NCBI GenBank assembly: GCA_000783305.1
Contig: JROE01000002.1
Span: 310,001-374,000 of the forward strand
Length of the DNA stretch: 64,000 nucleotides
Direction: 5' to 3'
Origin: Sphingobacteriaceae bacterium DW12
GTDB lineage: Bacteria > Bacteroidota > Bacteroidia > Sphingobacteriales > Sphingobacteriaceae
Shown piece by piece: positions 37,022 through 47,200 of the stretch. The translations under genes and the position numbers were made by a program. Every line of letters begins with the position of its first letter. The stretch's first letter is position 1. The notes beneath the pieces were generated by a model that worked only from the letters and a program-made list of their open reading frames with translations, was not told the DNA's origin and ran no database searches.

Positions 37022-37471
37022 ATGAAATTATCAGAAATCAAACACATCCTTCCAACATTAGAAAATGTTGAATTCCAATTAGAAGATGGAACTTTTGTAC
37101 CCGAACATTTCCACGTCACCGAAGTGGGTCAGATCAATAAAATCTTTATTGACTGCGGTGGTATTACGCGTACTGAAAACACAGTAAACTTTCAGTTGTG
37201 GAATGCAGATGATTATGAGCACAGATTAAAACCTGGTAAGCTTTTAGATATCATCGCGCTATCAGAAGCAAAACTTAATATCGGAGATCACGAGATTGAG
37301 GTAGAATATCAAAGCGGAACGATTGGAAAATACGGGTTAGGCTTCAATGGCCAGAATTTCATATTAACAGACAAAACGACAGCATGTTTAGCTCAAGATG
37401 CTTGTGGCATTCTTAATCCATTAAAAGTGGTAGAATCGAATACATGTACCCCAGGCTCCGGCTGTTGCTAA
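37022..37471 (+). CDS. DUF6428-like protein of the arsenic operon
   Basis: 149 residues, soluble. I recall the family as DUF6428, regularly found in Bacteroidota ars operons; its function is not established. It has an HFHVTEVG segment near 30-37 and a Cys-rich end (ACLAQDACG, then NTCTPGSGCC) giving five Cys in the last about 25 residues. That suggests binding of arsenite or a metal, perhaps as a chaperone. It is 12 bp upstream of the phosphatase-like gene. Confidence 0.85.
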   Translation: MKLSEIKHILPTLENVEFQLEDGTFVPEHFHVTEVGQINKIFIDCGGITRTENTVNFQLWNADDYEHRLKPGKLLDIIALSEAKLNIGDHEIEVEYQSGTIGKYGLGFNGQNFILTDKTTACLAQDACGILNPLKVVESNTCTPGSGCC

Positions 37472-37483
37472 TCAAATATCACG

Positions 37484-38092
37484 ATGAACGCAAAACTAGT
37501 AAATACAATTTCGGATATACTTTCATTAGAAATCGATCAAGATCGCAAAACTATTTTGCAGCCTTTGGTTGACTATGTCCAAGGCAAAGTTACAGATGGA
37601 TTAGCTATCAATATCAATTTCATTTGTACGCACAATTCTAGAAGAAGTCACCTGTCCCAAGTTTGGTCACAAATAGCTGCTGCACATTATAAAATACCAA
37701 GGGTAATTTGCTATTCGGGTGGTACCGAAGAAACAGCGATGTTTCCTAAAATTGCAGAAACATTTGTAGATCAGGGGATAGAAGTAATGAAAATTTGCGA
37801 AGGATCCAATCCGATATATGCGCTAAAATATGATCAAAATACATTACCGATTATCGGTTTTTCTAAAAAATATGATTCACCGTTCAACCCCGAATCAGAT
37901 TTTGCTGCTATCATGACATGCTCCCAAGCGGACGGCGGTTGCCCCTTTATCCCTGGAGCAGAAAAACGTATACCGATTACTTTTGAAGATCCAAAAATTT
38001 CAGACAATACAAATCAACAAGACCAGATATATAGCAGTAGAAGTTTAGAGATTGCTTCCGAAATGTTTTATGTCTTTTCTCAAATTAAATAG
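37484..38092 (+). CDS. Arsenate reductase-like low-molecular-weight phosphatase
   Basis: 202 residues with the P-loop CTHNSRR (C-x5-R) near 49-55 of the LMW tyrosine phosphatase/ArsC fold, followed by [10 protein letters not shown] second Cys pair ([12 protein letters not shown], about 145-156) is placed like the redox Cys used in arsenate reduction. Longer than classic ArsC (about 130), as is normal for the Bacteroidota ars-operon type. Expected to reduce arsenate to arsenite for export by the next gene. Confidence 0.88.
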   Translation: MNAKLVNTISDILSLEIDQDRKTILQPLVDYVQGKVTDGLAININFICTHNSRRSHLSQVWSQIAAAHYKIPRVICYSGGTEETAMFPKIAETFVDQGIEVMKICEGSNPIYALKYDQNTLPIIGFSKKYDSPFNPESDFAAIMTCSQADGGCPFIPGAEKRIPITFEDPKISDNTNQQDQIYSSRSLEIASEMFYVFSQIK

Positions 38093-38099
38093 AAAAAAG

Positions 38100-39128
38100 A
38101 TGAAAGTAAAAATGAAGTTTCTGGACAGGTATCTTACCCTTTGGATCTTCCTAGCCATGGGAATTGGAGTACTTATAGGAAATGTATTTCCTGGTATTTC
38201 CGATGTAATGGATAATATGTCGATAGGTGCTACCAATATCCCATTGGCAATTGGATTAATAATTATGATGTATCCTCCTTTGGCTAAAGTAAACTATAAC
38301 TTATTGCCCTTGGCATTCAAAGATAAGAAGGTACTTAGTTTATCCCTTATCCTGAACTGGTTTGTTGGACCCATCCTCATGTTTATATTGGCAGTGATAT
38401 TTTTAAGAAATGAACCCGATTATATGGTCGGACTAATTCTTATTGGTCTCGCTAGATGTATAGCTATGGTGATTGTATGGAATGACCTAGCTAAGGGGAA
38501 TAGAGAATATGCAGCGCTCTTGATTGCTTTAAACAGTTTATTTCAAATATTATTTTACAGCCTATTTGTTTGGTTGTTTATCAATATACTGCCATCTTAT
38601 TTTGGATTTGCCGAATATGCGGTTTCAATAGAGATGAGCGGGGTCATCAAAAGCGTACTCATTTATTTAGGGATTCCATTTTTAGCAGGATTTTTAAGCC
38701 ATAGATTTCTCTCTAAAATAAAAGGTGAAAATTGGTACAATCGTACGTTTATACCTTTTATCTCCCCATTCACTTTATATGCACTACTATTCACCATTGT
38801 CCTGATGTTTAGCTTAAAAGGCGAGCAGATAGTACAGTTACCGATGCAGGTCGTTAAAGTCGCAGTACCATTGGTCATTTATTTTGTCTTGATGTTCTTT
38901 ATCAGTTTCCTCATGAATAGATCTATGCATGTAGACTACGATAAGAATGCGGCTATATCCTTTACAGCTACCGGAAATAATTTCGAATTAGCAATTGCGG
39001 TAGCCATTGCAGTTTTTGGAATACATTCACCGCAAGCATTTGTGGGAGTAATCGGTCCATTGATAGAAGTACCAGTTCTAATTCTTTTAGTGCGGGCTAG
39101 TTTATGGCTCAAGAAAAAATACTATTAG
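38100..39128 (+). CDS. acr3: Arsenite efflux transporter, ACR3 type
   Basis: 343 residues from the ATG at 38100; the longer frame from 38052 overlaps the previous gene and is less likely. Ten hydrophobic helices. The ACR3 signature [16 protein letters not shown] contains the conserved functional Cys of helix 4, and a later [20 protein letters not shown] block is typical. Inner-membrane As(OH)3/proton antiporter. Last gene of the arsenic operon, followed by a hairpin terminator. Confidence 0.94.
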   Translation: MKVKMKFLDRYLTLWIFLAMGIGVLIGNVFPGISDVMDNMSIGATNIPLAIGLIIMMYPPLAKVNYNLLPLAFKDKKVLSLSLILNWFVGPILMFILAVIFLRNEPDYMVGLILIGLARCIAMVIVWNDLAKGNREYAALLIALNSLFQILFYSLFVWLFINILPSYFGFAEYAVSIEMSGVIKSVLIYLGIPFLAGFLSHRFLSKIKGENWYNRTFIPFISPFTLYALLFTIVLMFSLKGEQIVQLPMQVVKVAVPLVIYFVLMFFISFLMNRSMHVDYDKNAAISFTATGNNFELAIAVAIAVFGIHSPQAFVGVIGPLIEVPVLILLVRASLWLKKKYY

Positions 39129-39145
39129 AGTCTATCATTTCTATA

Positions 39146-39174
39146 AAGGCTATCTCTAGTGCGGAGATAGCCTT
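39146..39174 (+). terminator. Terminator of the arsenic operon
   Basis: Perfect 11-bp stem (AAGGCTATCTC / GAGATAGCCTT), 7-nt loop, 17 bp after the acr3 stop; downstream tract TTATTCTG only moderately T-rich. Confidence 0.75.
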
Positions 39175-39271
39175 ATTCTGTGATGACCGTTAACGCATCA
39201 TACCTAAATTTTGCATTGTGACAAATAGGTAGCATCTATTCAATGACTCCGACCTACACCATTTAAATAGT

Positions 39272-39290
39272 GTTCTACTATTAGTAGAAC
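39272..39290. repeat. 19-bp perfect palindrome
   Basis: Nine-bp arms GTTCTACTA and TAGTAGAAC around one central base. No gene starts close by; it sits beside a gene remnant. Confidence 0.4.
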
Positions 39291-39308
39291 TGTTTTGAGA
39301 AGATGCTC

Positions 39309-39455
39309 CTAATGAATCGCTACAAATTGGCCGTGAAATGATCTGCCATTATCATTTGCAAACACCGTCAGTGTATTATTATTGACGCCAGCATCAATCA
39401 AGACTTTAATGATACGTGCTTTGAAATAATCTCGCCATCTAATCTTTATTCTCCT
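39309..39455 (-). pseudogene. Open-frame remnant without start codon
   Basis: 48 codons bounded by stops, without a usable start, but protein-like in composition: WRDYFKARIIKVLIDAGV, then TLTVFANDNGRSFHGQFVAI. Probably the C-terminal end of a lost gene; the family is not recognised. Confidence 0.3.
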
Positions 39456-39738
39456 CTAGCTCCACCGAAATCCTTTTGTCCTTGGTCTGTCTCGGACCTG
39501 CGTCCTACACACTGTAAAGCCATTTTTTAGCCACCTTCGTCGATTTCAAAATCGTCTTCACCGATTTCGGCTGTCACTTTGCGCCCTTTTTTAGAATATC
39601 GGGACTACTTTAGCGATTCGATCGAACCGATTATATAGTTAAATTTTAAACGGGCTAGGCAAGGTGTCTATAGGGTATTGCAAAAGCATGCAGCGATGCC
39701 CCACCATCTCCCTGAACCCACGAATCAAATTAAAGAAA

Positions 39739-39918
39739 ATGAAAAAATACCCTTTTACAGCAAGCGGAGTCAAGCAATGGCTCCAGCTATTGTATAGTGC
39801 TCCAATAGACCTGCAATCCAGCGCGGCACCCGTATCTGATGCTGACCTGAGCGAACAATTGGCCACCAGGACATTGGATGCTTATTTGACGATCCGTATT
39901 TTTTATCAGCTTAAATAG
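39739..39918 (+). CDS. Small protein of unknown function, 59 residues
   Basis: The frame is open from 39664; the ATG at 39739 gives a natural soluble protein beginning MKKYPFTASGVKQWLQLLY, helical, ending TIRIFYQLK. No motif recognised. It lies 89 bp before a Crp-like regulator gene in the same direction and may be its partner. Confidence 0.5.
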   Translation: MKKYPFTASGVKQWLQLLYSAPIDLQSSAAPVSDADLSEQLATRTLDAYLTIRIFYQLK

Positions 39919-40007
39919 GACTTAGGATCACCACAATGCCCCGCCATGGACCATACCTCCTCCATGGCGGCTGCTATTGGTGTATTTTACATAATTGCAT
40001 ATCTCAT

Positions 40008-40535
40008 ATGAGCGCATACCCAACTGATTTACATCATTATTTATTACAGCTCTATCCGCTATGGCAGCAAAAATTCCCCTTGTTATCGGATTATTTTGAG
40101 CATCGTGTATTCGAAACGGGCGAATTTGTAGATGTGTATCCCGGAGACCTCTATATCGTGAATCAGGGCACGGTGGGCAAATACTATAAAAAGACTCCGA
40201 AACGTTATATTTTGCGACACGAATTGATTATTGTCCCATCCGAGCGATCCAGCTTTAATTTTAAAGCCCTAGAACCCTGCCACCTGTGGTTGTTGTCCCA
40301 GCAGAAACTACACGATATCTTGTCACGATATCCACAGAGCCACGTACTTCAGCAACTATTGCTAAACAAACAGCAGCAATCCTTGGATTTCCGCACGCAA
40401 CTATTGGAACTGCCAAAAGCCGATCGTTTGTCATTTTTCAGAAAGCAGTATTCGCCTGTCATTCCGTTGATCTCTCGTACAGAGCTCGCACAATTTCTGC
40501 ACATCAGTGGCGAATATTTAAGAAGATTGTTTTGA
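40008..40535 (+). CDS. Crp/Fnr-like regulator, divergent or degenerate
   Basis: 175 residues from the ATG at 40008 (frame open from 39936). An N-terminal cyclic-nucleotide-binding-like beta-roll is indicated by HRVFETGEFVDVYPGDLYIV, where normal proteins have P-G-x-x-L or similar. A C-terminal HTH is present but short: SRTELAQFLHISGEYLRRLF. The end after the recognition helix is missing compared with standard Crp/Fnr proteins, so DNA binding may be altered. Effector unknown. Confidence 0.7.
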   Translation: MSAYPTDLHHYLLQLYPLWQQKFPLLSDYFEHRVFETGEFVDVYPGDLYIVNQGTVGKYYKKTPKRYILRHELIIVPSERSSFNFKALEPCHLWLLSQQKLHDILSRYPQSHVLQQLLLNKQQQSLDFRTQLLELPKADRLSFFRKQYSPVIPLISRTELAQFLHISGEYLRRLF

Positions 40536-40962
40536 AAAAAGGTGCTACCATCCTCTATAAAAAAGCCCGGATCTCCTTAAGAAATATTGTAATTCCATCC
40601 CGGTCCTCCTTCCAAAGTTGGGCAGCTTCGTGAGCTTTACTCTATTCCAATATCAATAGCATCTGCAAGGGAGACAATATACCCCCACCCCCTTCGTCGT
40701 TGCACATCATCCAATTGAGTATCATCAGTCTAATACTAGATATTAATAGGTCAACTCCGCACATAACTGTTTCGCCAAACAAACACAACTAATGATTAAA
40801 AAGAAAAAACTAATTGGGATAAAAACACCAACTATTACCAAAATATCTATTAGAAATTTGAATAAGAAATGAACAAGGGTAGAGTAATCAGTGAAGAGTG
40901 TGACTGGTCACCAGTGAAGTGTGACCTAATCTCTAACACCTAATCTCTAAATACTAAAACAC
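40536..40962. other. Non-coding region with two direct-repeat pairs before the 100-aa gene
   Basis: AT-rich, without coding signal. At its right end CAGTGAAG(AG)TGTGAC occurs twice (40889 and 40912), and CCTAATCTCTAA twice, 14 bp apart (40925 and 40939), the second leading into the start codon. Confidence 0.5.
40889..40962 (+). repeat. Direct repeats and CTAA-rich leader
   Basis: Two repeat pairs as described for the surrounding region. The leader part from 40939 to 40962 matches that of the 64-aa gene at 29485 (CCTAATCTCTAA, then CTAAATACTAAAA), linking two separate small-gene loci. Confidence 0.6.
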
Positions 40963-41265
40963 ATGAACGCACACCATATCCATATCAGGTTCGGTACAGC
41001 ATCAGCAGACAACAAAAAGGAGCCACGGCATCGTTATGCAACTATGGTCACCTCCCTCTTGGGGCAGCACTGCACGGCGCTAAACTTGGATGAGATATGG
41101 AGAAGGGTATGCACACGGCCTGCCTTGGCACGGTATAGGCGTAGATTCGCCGTATTCCCCCAGTGGGGTTATGAGGAAAGATATAAAGTCTTGCTGTGTG
41201 CTGTAAAGAAAGCAATACCCGGTAGTCCGGCGGCACAGCAGGCCAAGCATGGCACGCTTTTCTAG
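40963..41265 (+). CDS. 100-residue basic protein of unknown function
   Basis: Begins MNAHHIHIRFGTASADNKKE. Arg-rich (RRVCTRPALARYRRRF) with four Trp or Cys positions; no family recognised. GC content is higher than in nearby DNA. Called because of the long frame and the leader shared with the gene at 29485, which also stops at the start codon. Could still be a chance frame. Confidence 0.4.
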   Translation: MNAHHIHIRFGTASADNKKEPRHRYATMVTSLLGQHCTALNLDEIWRRVCTRPALARYRRRFAVFPQWGYEERYKVLLCAVKKAIPGSPAAQQAKHGTLF

Positions 41266-41326
41266 AGAGATACCCTGACTTGTAACCAAGGATACTATCT
41301 AAATTAGTCAATTTAAATCCTACGCT

Positions 41327-41554
41327 ATGGCATGGTTTAAATTTACAGGGGCAGATCCCGTCGATCCATCACATTATACCCTTCAAGGGTCGGAGCCTTC
41401 CTGTACAGGTACACAACATATCTGTGCGATCCAGGCGCTGAATGATGGGGAGGACAATCCAGTATTGACAAATACACTGAAGAACGAAATGATCAGAACA
41501 CTCAATAATCGCACTTCCAGTACAAATGTCAAGCTAGAGGGACTACCTACTTAA
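41327..41554 (+). CDS. 75-residue small protein with CX6C, unknown function
   Basis: Starts MAWFKFTGADPVDPSHYTLQ, has no signal peptide, then SCTGTQHICAIQA with two Cys spaced CX6C, and ends NNRTSSTNVKLEGLPT. I recall similar 70-80-residue proteins in Sphingobacterium and Pedobacter beside SusCD-TlpA operons, as here. Function unknown; a secreted or processed peptide has been one possibility in my reading of such loci. It is convergent with the TlpA gene over a perfect hairpin. Confidence 0.65.
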   Translation: MAWFKFTGADPVDPSHYTLQGSEPSCTGTQHICAIQALNDGEDNPVLTNTLKNEMIRTLNNRTSSTNVKLEGLPT

Positions 41555-41576
41555 GAGCTACTCCAATAGACAAATA

Positions 41577-41602
41577 AAGGGCATGGCTATCGCCATGCCC
41601 TT
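41577..41602. terminator. Bidirectional terminator
   Basis: Perfect 11-bp stem AAGGGCATGGC / GCCATGCCCTT with a 4-nt loop, in the 53-bp gap between the convergent 75-aa gene and the TlpA gene. Confidence 0.85.
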
Positions 41603-41607
41603 GCTGC

Positions 41608-42873
41608 TTATTGCATTTCTTCTATGACAAAGACATCGACCTCCTTATGATCCTCTACCGCTTCTATTCCATATGGTCCCAGCTGCTCGTTCAGCTCGTC
41701 CAGATTGGCAAATGACGTACCGATCAAGTGCAAGAGCTCCTTGCTCTTCACTAGGTCCACTATGGGCGGGAATTTATTGGAATAATCGAGAAAGAAGGTC
41801 AACGGTCCCGTCCCTTCGAATCCTTGTTTCTTGACGTTGGCGGTGCCCGCCTTCGCAGGTTTTATAGGACATGTTCGCAGCACCACACAGTCCATCTTTT
41901 TCTTGGAATAGTAAGACCTGATCCCTAGGAAATTATGGAGATCTTCGAGCATGACCTTGGCCTGTTCACTTTCCGATCGCTTGACCTCATCAAAGCGTTC
42001 GTAGCAGATACCATATCGGCTACGGAATACCTCGTACCCTACCCCTGGTGTAAAGTAATCGTATAGCGTAGAGTCCCTTACCTTCCAAACGACCCGATTG
42101 GGCTTGGTGTAAAATTCAGGGGCCTGGATCAATCCCCAAGTGGACAACAGCGCTACAAAGATAGGCATGTTATAAAGTGAACTCTTTACCTGCCCCGTCA
42201 GGCTATCCACTGTTATCTCGGATGCTTGAGGGGGGACACCTTCCTGATATCCTGTCATCCACGCACCGGTCTTGAACTGTACCATACCACTGCCTGCAAC
42301 CTTCGCTGTGCCAAAGTCGTCTTTCAGCGGCAGGTCGATGGTGCCCGTATCAAAGAGTTTCTGGATATTTTCCTCCTTGACAAAGTCGGAGAATGTCACT
42401 GCCTGCACCTTCCCCTTGTATATCCACACCACATGGGGCTCAAAGGTATGGGGGAAACGTGCGGTCAAGTAGCTGTCATCGTATATGACAGGAAGATGGA
42501 CCTTGTTCTCGATCAGGAACGTATTCCTCGCAAAAAACTTGTCCAATACATCCTTGCTCTCCCGTGTCACATTGAAAATCTCCACCTTATCTCCCATTCT
42601 ATCCTTTATACCCTGCAATTTGGGCATGGACTGTATACAGGTACCACAGTTTGTCGCAAAGAAATCTAGGATTACCAACTTGCTCTCCAAGTCTTTCCAA
42701 TTAGGTTGTTCTTTCGGATATCGCATGATGGATACCTCCTGAGGGGATACAAAGCCATCGCCTACTTTTATTTCTTGACTGCGATCGGGGCCCATTCTCG
42801 CTTGTGCAGATAGGAGTTGCGTCTGAAAAAATGCTGCTAGCAGCACTAGCATACTTAAAATTTTACTGTCCAT
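41608..42873 (-). CDS. TlpA-family thioredoxin-like protein of the SusCD operon
   Basis: 421 residues, signal peptide ending LLSAQ. An N-terminal TlpA-type thioredoxin domain (45-190) has CGTC at 76-79 (FFATNCGTCIQSMPK) and the cis-Pro-containing region HLPVIYDDSYLTARFPHTF. The C-terminal about 230 residues are an unassigned domain with two more Cys (MDCVVLRTC). Third gene of SusC-SusD-TlpA, 20 bp after SusD. Expected in the periplasm, where it may reduce or isomerise disulfides in the imported substrate, e.g. a Cys-containing peptide. Confidence 0.88.
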   Translation of the reverse strand: MDSKILSMLVLLAAFFQTQLLSAQARMGPDRSQEIKVGDGFVSPQEVSIMRYPKEQPNWKDLESKLVILDFFATNCGTCIQSMPKLQGIKDRMGDKVEIFNVTRESKDVLDKFFARNTFLIENKVHLPVIYDDSYLTARFPHTFEPHVVWIYKGKVQAVTFSDFVKEENIQKLFDTGTIDLPLKDDFGTAKVAGSGMVQFKTGAWMTGYQEGVPPQASEITVDSLTGQVKSSLYNMPIFVALLSTWGLIQAPEFYTKPNRVVWKVRDSTLYDYFTPGVGYEVFRSRYGICYERFDEVKRSESEQAKVMLEDLHNFLGIRSYYSKKKMDCVVLRTCPIKPAKAGTANVKKQGFEGTGPLTFFLDYSNKFPPIVDLVKSKELLHLIGTSFANLDELNEQLGPYGIEAVEDHKEVDVFVIEEMQ

Positions 42874-42893
42874 GTTGTTGTTTGTTTTTCGGA

Positions 42894-44249
42894 TTATCGT
42901 TTGTTTTGGGGTATGTTGCTTAGCCGGATTACCGTCTCCGGAATACGGAAAGCGTATTTGGGATCATTGGGTTCCAGTTGGTACTCCTTCCCGCCCACCT
43001 TGCGCAACAATTGCTTGGCAAAGCGGGGCTCCAGGTTGAGGCGCTTGAGATCTGCCCACCGGCGCCCCCTGAACAGCAACTCTTTGCGTCGCTCAACCAA
43101 TAGGAGATCCAACAGTATTTCGGGATTACGCTCGGTGATGGGAACATAGTAACCTGTGCGCCAACGCGCTTGCAACAGCCTATTCAGGTCGTCCAAGGCT
43201 TGGTCCACCTTGCCCGTCCGCACGGCAGCCTCACCTCGTATCAAAAATATCTCACTGGTGGTCAAGCCCACGAATAGGTTGCTGTACCCATTGTCGTAGT
43301 TGCCTTTATAGGCATAGCTACCTTCGGGGTATTCGTTCATCTGGAAGAAAATCTTCTTGCGCAGGTCCCGAGCCTGATAGCTATCATACAACGTAGAATC
43401 GACCAATGCTCGGGTCATGGCCAATGGCCCAGCATTGCCCACTATTGCCGAAAAGAGGACCTCTACATTGTATTGGGGGATGGGGAGCTCGTCAAAAGTG
43501 CTCAAGTGATTGAAATCCATGAGTTGGGATTTCAACGTCAAGCAGGAATCTGCATAGGCATAGGCTTCGGCAAATCTTCCCATCCCCAGGTACACCCTTG
43601 CCATGCCAGCATACGCAGCAGCCTTATGGGGCCGCCCGATGAGCTGCTCACTGATGGGTAGGTATTGGATAGCGGCATTGTAATCGGCAATGATCCGATC
43701 GTAGGTCTGTTGTAAATCTGCCCGCACAGAAGCCTCATCTATCCCGGCCTTCAAGCGGAGCGGTATACCGTATGTGGTGCTGGCCGTAGCTTGTGTATAT
43801 GCGGGTGCGAATACCTCGGCCAACTGATGGAAAGCAAACGCGCGAAAGAAATAGGCGGCCCCCATTGCTTTTCGATGAGCCATACTCCCCTTGTCTACCT
43901 TAAGGTCCGCCAGGATTTCCAATATTTGATTACTGAGATATACGGTCTTATAGGGCTTTTGCCATTGGACGGCATCATCGTAGGGCTCGTCCACCCATAT
44001 GTAGGCGTTGCGCTGCTCGATTTTAGGGAGCGAGCCCCATGTATCGGTATCTAGATAATAATCGTCTATGCCTATTTCTCCCGATATGGGGTAGCTCATA
44101 TTCATAGTGGTATAGTCATTGAGCAGCAGCTCGCAGTCGGCCAGCGTCTTGGGCACGGCCATTTTGATATCAGGCTTTTCGTCCAGGAACTTATTACAGG
44201 AGCTCGATAGCAGGAGAAATGAGCAGTATAATAAATGAAATGGTTTCAT
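42894..44249 (-). CDS. SusD/RagB-family nutrient-binding lipoprotein
   Basis: 451 residues; lipobox SSSC with Cys18, then NKFLDEKPD, the typical SusD start. TPR-like helices are seen (KAMGAAYFFRAFAFHQLAEV, about 130-150, is the family signature), and the end has LLVERRKELLFRGRRWADLKR, a SusD signature. Ends FRIPETVIRLSNIPQNKR. Sits on the SusC pore as the lid. Starts 10 bp after the SusC stop. Confidence 0.95.
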   Translation of the reverse strand: MKPFHLLYCSFLLLSSSCNKFLDEKPDIKMAVPKTLADCELLLNDYTTMNMSYPISGEIGIDDYYLDTDTWGSLPKIEQRNAYIWVDEPYDDAVQWQKPYKTVYLSNQILEILADLKVDKGSMAHRKAMGAAYFFRAFAFHQLAEVFAPAYTQATASTTYGIPLRLKAGIDEASVRADLQQTYDRIIADYNAAIQYLPISEQLIGRPHKAAAYAGMARVYLGMGRFAEAYAYADSCLTLKSQLMDFNHLSTFDELPIPQYNVEVLFSAIVGNAGPLAMTRALVDSTLYDSYQARDLRKKIFFQMNEYPEGSYAYKGNYDNGYSNLFVGLTTSEIFLIRGEAAVRTGKVDQALDDLNRLLQARWRTGYYVPITERNPEILLDLLLVERRKELLFRGRRWADLKRLNLEPRFAKQLLRKVGGKEYQLEPNDPKYAFRIPETVIRLSNIPQNKR

Positions 44250-44259
44250 GATGTAGGTA

Positions 44260-47200
44260 TTAAAGGTTAAAATTCAGTCCAAAAGAGCACATGAGCGGAT
44301 CGGGTACGGCTTGTCCATATTCCGGATCTACCCCTTTCTTATTGGCCCGCCAGATGGTGCCTATATTTTGGAAATAGGCATATACACGCGCATTCTTGAC
44401 GCCTACACGCTTCCACCCCGGCAGTTGATAGCTCAACTGTATATCCCGAAGCTTGACCTGATCCCCCTTCTCAACGAATGCCGAGGTGAACCGATAGAAC
44501 TCGCTTGCTGTAGGATTGTCCGGATAGCCCAGCGAAGGGACATCGGTGATGTGCTCATCACCCGGCTTTTGCCAACGGTGTGCATAGTCCGAATGCCCGA
44601 CACCTTTGTCCACGAAAAAGCGATTGTCGAATGTGCTCCTCAGGAACTTGTGGCCTAGCTGATAGCTGATGTTGAAAGAAATCTCCAACTGCCTGTATCT
44701 AAAACTATTACGCAAAGAACCAAAATACAAGGGCATGGCGGGGCCATGGTTATCCAGCTCCGTGACAGGGGCATTGGTCATGGTGATATAGTCCTTGGAC
44801 ACTTCCCCTTCCACGTAGCCGCGCGGCTCGCCCGTTTGGGGGTCCAACCCTGCCCATCTGTAGGTCAGCACGCTGTAGAGGTCCATCCCTTCGATCGGGG
44901 TCAGGAGTCGGGTGTTGGGCCCGGCGATATAGTTCTTGCCCAGGTCGTCTGCTAAATAGGACTTGGAGACCTTGGTCCTGTTGTAGGAGAATATGAGGTT
45001 GCCGGTCCATTGAAAATGGGTGCGCTGGACAGGGATGCCCTGGAGCGATACGTCCCACCCTCGAGTATCCAAATCGGCACTGTTGATGCTCCACGAGTTG
45101 AATCCAGTAGTGGGATCTATCGGTGACGGGGCGATGAGATCCTTGGGGCGCTTGATGTAATATTCGATGGCACCTGACAGGCGATTGTCCTTGGCAGCGA
45201 AATCCAGTCCAAGATTGAGCATCCCTACCCGTTCCCAACGCAGCTGTGGGTTGGGCGGTGCCATCATCATGGCATAGGTCTGGTTGGTCATGTAGTGCGG
45301 TGCATTCTGCACTTCCATGATCGGGTAGGCCGCGGTCCCCATATTGACATTGCCATTATAGCCATAGGTAGCCCTCAATTTCAGGAACTGCACTCCTGCT
45401 CCCCGCATGAATACTTCGTCGGATAGCAACCAAGCACCGCCTACCGACCAAAAGGGCTGCCCGCGGTCGTTGCTCTTGACCCCGAAAAGGTTGGAAGCGT
45501 CCTTGCGCATACTCGCACTGAGGGTATACCGCCTGTGGTAAGTATAGGCCGCATTGGCAAAATAAGAGGTAAAGCGGTTGAGGTACTGTAGCCGTTGGTT
45601 GTAATCGACCAAGGTAGACGCCCCCCCCAAGCCATTGAGCACAGGCACCGAAGCCCCGTATCTGACGGGCTTGAAGCTCCCGGTATTGGGGTCGTACCCT
45701 TGGTATACAGAGGTGGTCATCTCCCGATCGACCTCCCTCACCTCGGCCCCCATGATGGCATTGACGGCATGGCGACCGCCCCATTCTTTGTTGTAGTCTA
45801 CCTGCCCCCTGACCTGGTGTGTAGCAGCATTCCAGTGCTGGATATTGAGATAGTCGCCAAGTGGGATGTTCCAGGTGATCTCATCCTTGTTCCAGTTGGC
45901 ATATAGATTGAGCTGCTCGCGCTGGTATACGGAGCCCATTCCCCGCCAATACTGTATGGGTTGATAGGACCTTTGGTACGAGTAGAGACCGGAAATCTTG
46001 ATATCGTCCGTAATCTGATAGGTAGGCGCCAAGGTGAGGAAAGTCTCCTTGGCCCGGTTGGTGGCACTGCTCTCGTGCAGCTCAGCGATAGGCCGGTACT
46101 TCCAGTCCAACAGCCGCCCCCCGGCAATGGTATCCCTGAAGATGGGGCTGTTGTTGATGGCATCGACGACCAGTGGACGCCCCTGTGCATCGGCCATCTG
46201 CATGTAGGGAAAGTTGGCCTGCCCTCGCCCCATAAAGTTGTAGCCCATGGGATCGTAGCTCTCTATCCGCTTGGACTCGGTATAGGTGGCCCCTATATCG
46301 ATCTGCAGCCTATCGATGGGCCGCACCTGCGTGAGCGTCCGAGCAGTAAAGCGGTCGAAGGTGGTGGTGACCAAGTTGCCCAGATTCTTGTCATAGCCAA
46401 GAGATACCGATGTGTTGACCTTCTCGCCGCCCCCCCTCAGCTGCACGCTATATTGTTGGTTCACAGCCTTTCGGCACACATATTTCATAAAATCCTCCCG
46501 CATATCGATGCTACGCAATCTCTCCAGCTCCGCCTCCACCTCGGCAGCGGACAGGCTCCCCTCCTTGCGCTGCTTGTACAATTGTATCACGGGAGTCAGG
46601 TTGTTGCCGAAGCGGTACATCTTGGTGTCCCAATAACCTTTGTCAAAAAGAAAGGTCTCCGCCTCGATATAGTCCTTACTGGACATCTGTGGATAGTAAT
46701 ACAGGTCGGGCTTATTGGATATGCTGAGGTTGCTGTTGATGGACAGCTGGAAGGGTTGGTTGAACTTTCCTTTCTTCGTGGTGATGATGATGACCCCATT
46801 ACCGGATTGTGCTCCCCATATGGAGCTCGCGGCGGCATCTTTCAGGATGGTGACGTTCTCAATGTCATTGGGATTGATGTTATTGAAGGTACCCATCCCA
46901 TAATCGGCATTGCGCGCCGGATAGGGTACGCCATCGATCACGATGAGTGGCCACCGTTCAGATCGCATGGTGCTGACCCCACGGATATTGATGTTCAACA
47001 GGTCGCCCCTGTTGTTGAATACCTTGGAGGAGGCTATGCTGGGCACCACATCTTCCAATCGACTGACGAAATCGGTGGACACCTTACGATTGAGCAATTT
47101 GTTGTCCACAAATTCGAAAGAGCCTGTGGCCCGTTCCTTGGGTATCTTTTGGTATCCGGTGGTCACGACTTCAACTTCCTCAAGAGTATGCTGGCTGACC

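Larger units (their letters stand above)
39175..39738. other. Gene-poor stretch after the arsenic operon
   Basis: Contains a 19-bp perfect palindrome (39272-39290, arms GTTCTACTA / TAGTAGAAC), a broken minus-strand frame (39309-39455), and then DNA without coding signal up to the small gene at 39739. Confidence 0.45.
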
